From JADHUC01 sp964617665 (GTDB taxonomy: Bacteria > Planctomycetota > Planctomycetia > Pirellulales > Pirellulaceae): DNA of 18,982 bases. Both the position numbers and the translations under genes were made by a program. Where the stretch lies: contig CAZUAH010000255.1 in assembly GCA_964617665.1 (NCBI GenBank), forward strand, positions 1-18,982. The letters run 5' to 3'. The stretch's first letter is position 1; each line of letters opens with the position of its first letter. Shown piece after piece: positions 1 to 7,468 of the stretch. The notes beneath the pieces were generated by a model. That model was not told the origin of the DNA. It saw nothing but the letters and a program-made list of their open reading frames with translations, and searched no databases.

Positions 1-428
1 ACGGCCGAAGCGACCAGGTGCTGCATCGATTGTTCCGCTTTCACCCATGGGCCGCCGCTACCTGTCCAGCCAGGGCCGGCGTTCAACGTAATCTCCAGGC
101 CCAAACGCTCTGCCTCTTCCACTGCGTGCTTGAACAGGTCGCACCACTGGTCGCTCATGAAGGCAACGAGCCCGCGGGGAATCCCAACGCTGACTTCCAT
201 GATGATGACACCGCCGATTCCCGCCGCCTGCAATGCCTCGAAGTCGGCCGTGATCCCTTCACGGCTGAGGTTGCCGTCCATGATAAACCAGTAAACCCAC
301 GGCCGCGCGGAGGCCGGGGGTTTCTGAAAGTTCACGGCCAGACTATCTTGGGCATACGTTCCTGTATGGAACAGCAATGCCGCAATCACAAAGAAGCCCA
401 GAATCACTTTGCCCATCATGAGTTTCAT
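1..428 (-). CDS. GH106-like glycoside hydrolase, exported, N-terminal part (runs off the left edge)
   Basis: The minus strand reads without a stop from an ATG at 428 to the window edge, giving about 142 residues. The first ~26 form a signal peptide: a short basic start, a hydrophobic core (VILGFFVIAALLF) and a likely cleavage after TYA. The mature part begins with the pattern FQKPPASARPWVYWFIMDGN, then LSREGITADFEALQAAGIGGVIIME and a GPGWTGSGGPWV stretch. I recognise this as the N-terminus of the GH106 / 'alpha-L-rhamnosidase-like' family, large periplasmic or extracellular enzymes that release sugars such as rhamnose from plant or algal polysaccharides. A GAAGG abuts ATG 428, so ATG 419 (spacing 9 nt) or ATG 416 may be the real start; the signal peptide works with any. 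The catalytic domain lies outside the window, so the substrate is not known. Confidence 0.85.
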   Translation of the reverse strand, partial: MKLMMGKVILGFFVIAALLFHTGTYAQDSLAVNFQKPPASARPWVYWFIMDGNLSREGITADFEALQAAGIGGVIIMEVSVGIPRGLVAFMSDQWCDLFKHAVEEAERLGLEITLNAGPGWTGSGGPWVKAEQSMQHLVASA

Positions 429-781
429 CCTTCGATACCACCATTTTGAACTTGCGGAACAATCAGCATTGGGCATCCGAATTACGTGAATCCATATTCG
501 TGCGTCCATGCGCTCGGATGTCATCTCGCAATCACCTCTATGCCGCACAAGGCCGGTGTGAGCTTGGCTACGGCGAACGAAATGTCCAGCGACTTATGCG
601 GTGACCGTAACTCCCTGGCAGGTAGCCTAGGAGCAACTTCATTCCCGTTTCTAGGATCGCTCGTCTGAAGATAGTATGATGGTTGCGCAACAACGACGCC
701 ATTTTGCCTCAGCCGAGACGCGACTGCAACTTACGCCGCTTTCAGGACACACCTGTGCAGGACATGACTGGGAACGAGTCA
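429..781. other. Divergent intergenic region
   Basis: This ~350-base space separates the minus-strand glycosidase from the plus-strand phosphotransferase, so promoters for both genes should lie here. I see no convincing -35/-10 pair, riboswitch or long repeat. A 10-nt palindrome GTTGCGCAAC sits at 682-691, close to an AT-rich ATAGTATGAT at 671-680. A 60-codon open stretch at 486-668 has no family resemblance and is not called as a gene. Confidence 0.5.
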
Positions 782-1747
782 ATGAGCGATGCCGGCCGGT
801 GGGTGTATTGGTTTAGCGACCCACCGCCTGCGGGCGAGGCCGGACGTGATCTGAAACGCCTGCTCGGCGGCAAGGGCGCGAGCTTGAAAGAAATGACCCG
901 AGCCGGGCTCAATGTGCCGCCTGGGTTTACGATCTCTGTGCCCTGCTGCCGCAGGTATTTCGAGCGTGAACGCATTTGGCCTGAAGGACTGGAGGAGGAA
1001 GTTCGCCAGAACCTCCGTCGGCTGGAGGATGAAGTGGGCCGGCGCTATGCCAACGGTGCGCGACCGCTGTTCGTTTCCGTGCGCAGTGGGGCCGCTGTCT
1101 CGATGCCCGGCATGATGGACACAATCCTCAACTGCGGGCTGCATCCGGGACTTGCCGACGAGGTGGGCGATACGTCCGAATTCTGGCGAGGTTATGTAGA
1201 GTGGATCTACAGTTTTTCCAGAACGGTCGCCGATCTTACACCTGATTCGCTTTGCGAATCCGCTCGCATCTCGCCGGGTTCATATGCGGAGCGTGATTTG
1301 GCCGAACGCCTTCTCGCGGCGTATCAGACTCTCACCGGCGAACCGTTTCCCACGGACCCGTGGGAATTGCTGGTTGCGTGTATCAATGCCGTTTTCGATT
1401 CCTGGCACTGCGAGCTTGCGGTGACGTACCGGAAACGCCAGGGCATATCGGGGCTCGATGGCACGGCGGTTACCATACAGGCCATGTTTCCGTCCGAAGT
1501 CTCTGGCGTCCTGTTCACCAGAGACCCCATGTCACCCAGAGACGATTACATGGTAGTCGAAGCCGCGCGAGGCCAGGGCGACGTGGTCGTCTCCGGCGAG
1601 GTGACCCCTGACCGGTTCCTGGTTCGTCGCGAAGAGTTGACTACTGTAGAATCGAGCAATGATGAGAGGCAACAAGCAGAGGCTGTCGGGGGGGGCCCGC
1701 GCCAGCCCCCCCCGGGCACAAAACCCCCCCCCCCCCCCCCCCCGCGC
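782..1747 (+). CDS. PEP/pyruvate-binding (ATP-grasp) domain, N-terminal part of a split phosphotransferase
   Basis: From ATG 782 the protein opens with WVYWF, LLGGKGASLKEMTRAGLNVP and PPGFTIS, then FVSVRSGAAVSMPGMMDTIL and GVLFTRDP followed by EAARGQGDVVVSGEVTPDRF. These are the signatures of the ATP-binding domain (PF01326) of pyruvate phosphate dikinase and PEP synthase, closest to the dikinase form. Reliable coding ends near 1670; after that the sequence becomes G/C homopolymers and then ten Ns. The rest of the protein resumes in another frame right of the gap, and the two parts together form one gene. ATG 764 and a TTG at 683 are possible earlier starts in the same frame; ATG 782 is chosen because family homology begins just after it, although its upstream ribosome binding site is weak. 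Confidence 0.8.
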
Positions 1748-1757
1748 NNNNNNNNNN
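1687..1757. other. Assembly gap (10 N) with low-quality homopolymer flank
   Basis: Ten Ns occupy 1748-1757. The bases before them include a run of eight G, a run of eight C and a run of about twenty C, unlike anything else in the window. They look like basecalling or contig-end artefacts next to a hairpin-forming repeat. The number of missing bases is unknown, since ten Ns is a conventional placeholder. Confidence 0.9.
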
Positions 1758-1824
1758 GGGGTGGCTCCTGCCGAGCCGTGCATCAAAGCCAGCAGACCGG
1801 CTCAGCAGGAGCTTCGCCCTCCCA
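1758..1824. repeat. Palindromic interspersed repeat, left arm cut by the gap
   Basis: The left arm GGCTCCTGCCGAGCCG (1763-1778) pairs with the right arm CGGCTCAGCAGGAGC (from 1798), which continues into TTCGCCCTCCC. The left end is truncated by the assembly gap. The same element, arms intact, occurs at 9263-9356. It sits in the poorly conserved linker between the ATP-grasp and middle domains of the phosphotransferase, and the frame used by the downstream half stays open across it. Confidence 0.75.
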
Positions 1825-3687
1825 ATTCCTGGGCACCCTCAGTCTCCCGATCGTGGTTCTTCGGCGGCCCTTTTGGACAGGCAACAACTTGCCGAGTTGG
1901 GTGAATTGGGACTTCGCGTGGAAGAACACTTCGGTCATCCCGTTGATGTCGAATGGGCATGGGCCGACGGTCGCTTCGCGCTGCTTCAAGCCCGGACCAT
2001 CCGTGGGTTGGAAACTGCTGGCGAAGCCGAAACCGCTCGTCGCGACGAAATCGTACGGCTTCGCAGCCTTGCCAACGGATCGCGTCGTGTGTGGGTCGTC
2101 CACAACCTGGCCGAGACGTTGCGGCTGCCCACGCCGCTTACCTGGGACATTGTGCGACCGTTTATGAGCGGCGACGGCGGCTTTGGCCGACTGTACCAAT
2201 CGCTGGGATACAGGCCGTCGCGCGAAATCCGTCGCGACGGGTTCTTGGAGCTGATCGCCGGGCGTGTTTATGCCGATCCCGATCGGCTGTCCGAGATGTT
2301 CTGGAACAGTATGCCGACGGCGTATGACCTGGACGCATTGACGGCCGACGCTAGCCTGATCAATCGCGGACCGACGCGTTTCGATCCCGACAAGGCGAGT
2401 GGTCGTTTTCTTTGGACTCTACCCATGACGCTTTGGGCGATGTGTCGCTCAGGATCAAGACTCCGCCAGGCCAAACGTCACGCCGACCGCCGATTTCAAG
2501 AACTGGTTTTGCCACCCTATCTCGACTACGTGCATCAAAAACAAGAGCAGGTTCTGTCGTCCTTGAGCGACGAGCAATTGCTGAGCGAATTGGAGGACCG
2601 CCGTCGCCGAGTGCTTGACGAGTTTGGTGCCGAGTCGCTTCTGCCGGGATTCGTGGGATCGTTGGCCTTGGAAGCATTGCGAGCCCAACTGGTGCAACTC
2701 ATGGGCACGGAGGAGGGAACGGCGCTGGCCATCACGCTCACTTCGGCTTTGGACGGGGACACGACTCTCCAACAGAACACAGAGCTTCACGACGTCGCAT
2801 CCGGCAACAATACACTTGAGGAGTTTCTGGGGCATTTCGGCCACCGCGCCCACGACGAGATGGAGTTGGCGCAGCCTCGTTGGCGGGAAGAGCCGTCGCA
2901 TGTCGAACAGATGATCACGCGCATCGCGAACCGCCAAGGGCCGAGCCCCCGCGAAATGCAGCAGCAAAACGTCGAACGACAGCGGGCCGCGTATGCCGAC
3001 TTGCCGAATCGGCTGGCTGACTGCGGCGGAAGTTCGCTTCGAGAGAACGTGGAACGAGAACTCGAAGTCGCCCGCCGTCTGCTGCCGTACCGTGAATCGG
3101 GTAAGCACTACCTGATGCAGGGCTACGAACTGATCCGTGCCCTCGTCCTCGAAATTGGCCAACGATTCGATCTGGGCGAAGACGTGTTCTTTCTGAAACT
3201 CGATGAACTGGAACAGTTCCCAATGGATGCCGGTTCGCTTCGCGAGAGAATCGCCGTACGCAAGCTGCGCCGCGAAGCCTGGGGAAAGATGGAAGTGCCG
3301 CCGATCATCGATACAGACGACCTGGACGGCCTCGGCCTGCCGCAACCGGTGGAATCAGTGAACGAACTCTGCGGCGCGACCGTCGCCCCCGGCGTGGCAA
3401 GGGGTGTGGCCCAAGTCGTCCATCGCCCGGACGAAGCCGGCGATCTGCCACAAGACTGTATTCTCGTATGTCCCAGCACCGATCCGGGCTGGACTCCGCT
3501 GTTCCCCCACGTCAACGGCTTGGTGCTCGAACGGGGTGGCATTCTCTCGCATGGAGCGATCGTGGCCCGTGACTTCGGTATCCCGGCAGTGGTCTGTACC
3601 GATGCCACGCGGCTGATTGCCTCAGGCGATTCACTACGTGTGGACGGCAATTCGGGACGAGTGGAAATCCTGGCAAAGGCTGGCTGA
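1759..3687 (+). CDS. Phosphotransferase, middle and phosphohistidine domains (C-terminal part of the split gene)
   Basis: The frame is open from the gap edge; recognisable protein starts near 1831 (LLDRQQLAELGELG, then VEEHFGHPVDVEWAWADGRF, then LLQARTI), which closes the ATP-binding half. A ~450-residue helical middle region follows (FLGHFGHRAHDEMELAQPRW). The end is a PEP-utilising swivel domain (PF00391), GGILSHGAIVARDFGIPAVV, with the phosphate-carrying His codon at 3550-3552. The protein stops ~45 residues later, so the PEP/pyruvate TIM barrel of PEP synthase and PPDK is absent. This order (ATP-grasp, helical acceptor domain, His domain) is that of rifampin phosphotransferase, which moves the beta-phosphate of ATP through the His to a small molecule. 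The acceptor here is unknown. The stop codon overlaps the next gene's start. Confidence 0.8.
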   Translation, partial: GWLLPSRASKPADRLSRSFALPIPGHPQSPDRGSSAALLDRQQLAELGELGLRVEEHFGHPVDVEWAWADGRFALLQARTIRGLETAGEAETARRDEIVRLRSLANGSRRVWVVHNLAETLRLPTPLTWDIVRPFMSGDGGFGRLYQSLGYRPSREIRRDGFLELIAGRVYADPDRLSEMFWNSMPTAYDLDALTADASLINRGPTRFDPDKASGRFLWTLPMTLWAMCRSGSRLRQAKRHADRRFQELVLPPYLDYVHQKQEQVLSSLSDEQLLSELEDRRRRVLDEFGAESLLPGFVGSLALEALRAQLVQLMGTEEGTALAITLTSALDGDTTLQQNTELHDVASGNNTLEEFLGHFGHRAHDEMELAQPRWREEPSHVEQMITRIANRQGPSPREMQQQNVERQRAAYADLPNRLADCGGSSLRENVERELEVARRLLPYRESGKHYLMQGYELIRALVLEIGQRFDLGEDVFFLKLDELEQFPMDAGSLRERIAVRKLRREAWGKMEVPPIIDTDDLDGLGLPQPVESVNELCGATVAPGVARGVAQVVHRPDEAGDLPQDCILVCPSTDPGWTPLFPHVNGLVLERGGILSHGAIVARDFGIPAVVCTDATRLIASGDSLRVDGNSGRVEILAKAG

Positions 3688-4499
3688 TGCTCGATTGGTG
3701 GAACAACCTGTGTTTGGCGATTGTCGATCTGCTGTTGGGCTGGTCGCTAAACCTGCCATCCGATGTAACGCTGCTAATCGTGGCAGGAATTTCTGCAGCT
3801 ATCCTTACGTTGCTGCGTGTGCCATTGACCAATCAGGATAGACTTCGTCGCGCGGCGGCCGACACAAAGCGACTTAGGCAGCTTCGACGCGAGGCACGCA
3901 AAGTCGGCGACCGCAAGGCCGTGGAGCGTTACCGCGCCACGATTGCGCAAATCGCATTGATCAAGTTAGCCTCCGAGGGCAGACCTTTGCTTGCCGCCAT
4001 CGTTCCCATAGCCGTGCTGGCTACCTGGTGTGCCTTGCGGCTGGAGTATCACCCGCCGCGTGCGGACGAACCGCTCGAATTCGTCGTGTGTACGCCCGTT
4101 TCGAACGCCGACAAGTTGGCTCATGTCGTTCCGCTAGAAGGCATCGAGTCGTCGGATCGTTGGATCCGTCGGATCGAACCCCGTGTCGACGCGGGTCCAC
4201 AGTATGGCGAGGCCTGTTGGCAACTCCGCGTTCAGGCTAGCGACGAAGCGTATCGCGTCGTCGTTCGGCTGTCCGATCGGAGCTTGGAACACGACATACT
4301 GGTAGGGCAGCCAACGTACTTGGTCCCCGTGGTCAATCATTCCGAGGACTTCGTCACAGCAGTGCGACTTCGGCCGGTGCGGCTGTTTGGCGTGCTGCCC
4401 GGCGTCCGGCAACTTTGCCTGGCTCCGTGGTTGGTGGCATACCTGGTCTTGACGATCCCCTTTACGTTTCTAATCAAGAGAGTGTTTCGGATTCGCTGA
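3687..4499 (+). CDS. EMC3/TMCO1-like (DUF106) membrane protein, Oxa1 superfamily topology
   Basis: A 270-residue membrane protein. It has a hydrophobic segment at about 26-44 (VTLLIVAGISAAILTLL), then the conserved-looking PLTNQDRLRRAA and a very basic, coiled-coil-like hairpin to about residue 90. A second membrane segment follows at about 98-115 (AAIVPIAVLATWCAL), a soluble domain of roughly 120 residues, and a last membrane segment at about 243-263 followed by basic residues. One helix, a cytosolic coiled coil, then paired helices is the layout of the EMC3/TMCO1/DUF106 branch of the YidC/Oxa1/Get1 insertases. The extra soluble domain between helices 2 and 3 is unusual. Its ATG shares the A of the upstream TGA (TGATG), indicating translational coupling to the phosphotransferase. 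The family call rests on topology and the TNQ..LR motif; a function in membrane insertion is inference. Confidence 0.6.
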   Translation: MLDWWNNLCLAIVDLLLGWSLNLPSDVTLLIVAGISAAILTLLRVPLTNQDRLRRAAADTKRLRQLRREARKVGDRKAVERYRATIAQIALIKLASEGRPLLAAIVPIAVLATWCALRLEYHPPRADEPLEFVVCTPVSNADKLAHVVPLEGIESSDRWIRRIEPRVDAGPQYGEACWQLRVQASDEAYRVVVRLSDRSLEHDILVGQPTYLVPVVNHSEDFVTAVRLRPVRLFGVLPGVRQLCLAPWLVAYLVLTIPFTFLIKRVFRIR

Positions 4500-4550
4500 A
4501 TGCGTCACCCCACTCCGAAATGGCAATAGCCAAAACTAGGAGGACCTGTT

Positions 4551-7466
4551 ATGCGATTGAGGCAAGGCGTTGCCTTCTTTTCTACAGCCGTTCTGTTCGT
4601 AATGTTCGGAATCGTGTTGGCCGCCTGGCAACTGATGGCGCAGGACGATACGACCCTGCACGTTGGCTCGTCACCACAAGAAGCGGATGAGATCGTTCGC
4701 ATGGCGAGGCAGTACCTCGAGACAGATTGCGAGAAGGACAAAGCAGAATTGGCTCAGGGGCTCGCCAAGTACGACCGACAGTGGAATGAAGTCGTAGCCG
4801 CGTTGCGGCCTCGGCCGACAGTGGCAGCAACGCCGGGCTACTACAAAGAGGAACACTTCACCGTTCCAAATCTGCGCGAGAGGCATCCGGACGATCTGCT
4901 ATATTTCGTCGTGCCTTCGAGTTATCAGGTTGAACGTCCGACCGGTTTGGTCGTGTTCATGCACGGCGGTGGGAAAGGGAGTCCGCGAACCGCCCCCGCT
5001 TCTTACATGACGCCGGCCGATCCGACGACTCCGCCAACCAGCCCGCGTTTGGGAGACCTGTTCGAGGCAGCCGGCATGATTGGTGTCGGTCCATCGGCTC
5101 CGTGGAACGAGAACGACCATTCGCGTTGGTGCATCCCCGAAGCAGACGACTATCTGGCGGACGTGATTTGGGAGTGCAAGCATCGGTTCAACATCGACGC
5201 GGACCGCGTTTTTCTCGCCGGACATTCGATGGGCGGCTTCGGCGCGTATCATCAAGTCCAGCGTCAGCCGGATCGGTTCGCAGCAGTGATCGCCAGCGCC
5301 GGTTCGTGGTCCCTTGCCCAATGGCCGGTTATCCACGGCACGTCGTTGTTCATCGTCCACGGTACCAAGGACGCGGAACCGGGCGTCCGCGATCGTCATA
5401 CGGACATCGCGTTCGCTCACCGGGCGCATCAACTGCTCAATAAACATGGAATTCCACACGTCTTCACGGAACATCCAGGCGGTCACCCCGTCGGTTATGG
5501 GAAGTCGCACATACTGGAATTCCTGCGGACAAACGAAGATTTGCGCCGCGACCCGTTCCATTCGCACGTCGTACTCGCATCGCCAGTGGGCTACGGCAGC
5601 TCGAAGTGCTACGCAGTGCGTCACAATCGTTGGGTGACGCTCGACGAGGCAACGGAAGGTCAATTGGAATACGATGCACTAGTGCGAAGCGGCCCCGGGC
5701 ACAGCAAAGACAGTTCCGTCGAAGAATGGGAGCAGTGGAAGCTGGACCACAAGACAGTCAAACGCGAAGGTGCATTAATCGACGCGATCAACTCGGGAGA
5801 CAATCAGTTTCAGGTAACGACCAAGAACGTCGGTCGCCTCATGTTTTGGCTTCACCCGGCAATGGTTGATTTCAGCAAGCCGGTCCAGGTTACGGTGAAT
5901 GGCGAGTTGCGCTTCGACAAGTGTGTAGCGCCTTCACTGCCCACGTTACTCGATTCCTTCGCACGGCGGCGGGATTGGGGTCTGGTCTATCCGGCCAAGA
6001 TAACACTGGACCTAAGGCACGAAGAGAACGAAGCAAACGGAGAAGCAGGGATCCCGATAGCGATACGGATAGCCGACGATTGCAGTACCATGCTCTGTCC
6101 CAAGATTGTGAGCCGCGAGGCGCTAGCCGCGGGTGAAACGAGTCGAAATGTCGTTGCAGCAAGACCGGCGGCTAGCGCCGTGCCGCTCACCAAAACCATA
6201 TTTCGCAATCGTGGGACAGAGCATAGGTTGGAGGCTATCAAAAAGCTTTGCCGGATGTACATGGACGGGTTCTGCCACTCGAACACCAACCTGATGTATG
6301 GCCAGCGCTTGAATGGTCCGAATGGCATCGCTGTGTTCGAGTCCCCCGAACAGATCGCCAAAGAGCAGGTCAAAGGCAAATACATGCCATACGGCTATGG
6401 CTCGGGAATCCAAGATCCAGGGCTCCTGAACGGCATGTTCCTGTTCGCGTTGTGCGATGCCTTCGACGCGACCGAGGACCCGTATCTTGCCGATCTGGCG
6501 CGACGCATCTTCAAGGGGCTGAAGCTGGTGGGCACGATCAGTCCGGTATCCGGATTCGTCCCGCGCGGGCCGCACCCTGATGGCAAGAGCTACTATCGCG
6601 ATTCGTCGTTGGACCAGCATTCGCTATTTGTGTGTGGGCTTTGGCGCTACTACCACAGCCCGATCGCCAACGACGAGGAAAAGACCTTCATCCGCGACGC
6701 ATTGCACAAGTTCGCCAAGCGCATGGAGAAGAACGGCTGGACGCTGATGGTGGAAGACGACAGTCGAATCGCCCACGTTGGTTGGTGTTGGCTGTCCATG
6801 ACACCGCTGAATGCGGAGATCATGTTGTCGATGGTCGGCGCGGTTCAAGACGTAACGGGCGACGAACACTGGAAGCAGGAATACGAGAGGTTCAGTAACG
6901 AAGCCGATGCAAAACGTTGGGTATTGCTGGACCAAGAAGAGACTCGGCTTCCTTGCTACACGCTCTATTCGTCGCAGAACGACTACCGGTTGATCACGCT
7001 GGCCCGGCTGGAACGAGATCCAAAACGAAAGGCAATTGCGCAACGGCGCGTGCAACGCCGAGCGCAAGACATGCTCACTTGCGACTTCTTCACACATTGG
7101 AGACGCCTGGACTGGATTGGCAAGCGGCCGGAGCCGGTGGTAAACGAGTTCTTGAAGCCGCTCGGCCTGTCGGTTGATCGCAAGGCCACCGTCTTCGATC
7201 TTTGGGACGCGTTCGATCCCGAGTGGCGTTCGCCCAAGCTATCCGACGGCACGCGGCCGTGGGGCCAAGGCATGGGACTACAGATTCCGATGATGGCTTG
7301 GCAAGTCGCGTTATTGGGCGAGGATCCGAAGTCGGTGTGTGAAGCGCACTTGCAGGTCCCTAATGTCTACGAGAAAATCAATTTCAGCCGAACTCATTCG
7401 GGCTGGACGTTCAACTACGCGGTTGTGCTTGCTTTGCTGGATCTTGCCTCGAAACAGGAGATCTGA
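4551..7466 (+). CDS. Exported two-domain protein: alpha/beta hydrolase plus probable alpha/alpha-barrel domain
   Basis: 971 residues; an AGGAGG at 4538-4543 lies 7 nt before the ATG. Residues 1-30 are a signal peptide (core TAVLFVMFGIVLAAW, cleavage near LMA). Residues ~110-350 are an alpha/beta hydrolase of the prolyl-oligopeptidase/esterase type: oxyanion strand VVFMHGGG, nucleophile elbow GHSMGG (Ser226), Asp274 in GTKDAEP and His312 in PGGHPVGYG. A beta-rich tail reaches about residue 490. A low-complexity linker (about 490-556) contains a palindromic repeat read in frame. Residues ~557-971 are mostly helical with aromatic and charged motifs (MYMDGFCHSNTNLMYGQR, GLLNGMFLFAL, SSLDQHSLFVCGLWRYY), resembling alpha/alpha-barrel glycan-processing domains; I do not recognise the exact family. 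A periplasmic role in cleaving esterified glycans is inference. The linker suggests two genes may have become fused. Confidence 0.8.
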   Translation: MRLRQGVAFFSTAVLFVMFGIVLAAWQLMAQDDTTLHVGSSPQEADEIVRMARQYLETDCEKDKAELAQGLAKYDRQWNEVVAALRPRPTVAATPGYYKEEHFTVPNLRERHPDDLLYFVVPSSYQVERPTGLVVFMHGGGKGSPRTAPASYMTPADPTTPPTSPRLGDLFEAAGMIGVGPSAPWNENDHSRWCIPEADDYLADVIWECKHRFNIDADRVFLAGHSMGGFGAYHQVQRQPDRFAAVIASAGSWSLAQWPVIHGTSLFIVHGTKDAEPGVRDRHTDIAFAHRAHQLLNKHGIPHVFTEHPGGHPVGYGKSHILEFLRTNEDLRRDPFHSHVVLASPVGYGSSKCYAVRHNRWVTLDEATEGQLEYDALVRSGPGHSKDSSVEEWEQWKLDHKTVKREGALIDAINSGDNQFQVTTKNVGRLMFWLHPAMVDFSKPVQVTVNGELRFDKCVAPSLPTLLDSFARRRDWGLVYPAKITLDLRHEENEANGEAGIPIAIRIADDCSTMLCPKIVSREALAAGETSRNVVAARPAASAVPLTKTIFRNRGTEHRLEAIKKLCRMYMDGFCHSNTNLMYGQRLNGPNGIAVFESPEQIAKEQVKGKYMPYGYGSGIQDPGLLNGMFLFALCDAFDATEDPYLADLARRIFKGLKLVGTISPVSGFVPRGPHPDGKSYYRDSSLDQHSLFVCGLWRYYHSPIANDEEKTFIRDALHKFAKRMEKNGWTLMVEDDSRIAHVGWCWLSMTPLNAEIMLSMVGAVQDVTGDEHWKQEYERFSNEADAKRWVLLDQEETRLPCYTLYSSQNDYRLITLARLERDPKRKAIAQRRVQRRAQDMLTCDFFTHWRRLDWIGKRPEPVVNEFLKPLGLSVDRKATVFDLWDAFDPEWRSPKLSDGTRPWGQGMGLQIPMMAWQVALLGEDPKSVCEAHLQVPNVYEKINFSRTHSGWTFNYAVVLALLDLASKQEI
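6050..6073. repeat. Short period-6 repeat (GATNNN, four units)
   Basis: Four consecutive hexamers GATCCC, GATAGC, GATACG, GATAGC encode the alternating peptide IPIAIRIA inside the linker of the hydrolase fusion. It lies directly before the palindromic element and marks this stretch as inserted or fast-evolving rather than folded domain. Confidence 0.6.
6090..6224. repeat. 135-bp nested inverted repeat inserted in frame in a coding region
   Basis: Outer arms 6090-6108 and 6206-6224 are complementary at 18 of 19 positions (ATGCTCTGTCCC...). Inside them a second inverted repeat pairs GTGAGC...GGCGCTAGCCGC (from 6108) with GCGGCTAGCGCC...GCTCAC (ending 6190). The length is exactly 45 codons and no stop is created, so the hydrolase frame continues. 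The GCTAGCGCC core with GTGAGC/GCTCAC ends resembles a dispersed repeat I associate with planctomycete genomes; the outer arms could belong to it or be a separate layer. Confidence 0.75.
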
Positions 7467-7468
7467 CC

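Noticed and set aside
18..449. Plus-strand open frame of 143 codons
   Set aside because: It is antisense to the GH106-like gene, whose minus-strand translation has a signal peptide and family motifs; the plus-strand peptide has none.
2455..3345. Minus-strand open frame of 296 codons
   Set aside because: Antisense shadow of the phosphotransferase middle domain, caused by GC-rich codon use; no recognisable motifs.
782..3687. Calling the phosphotransferase a frameshifted pseudogene
   Set aside because: The frame change falls at an N gap with artefactual homopolymers; both halves keep intact motifs, so an assembly cause is more likely.
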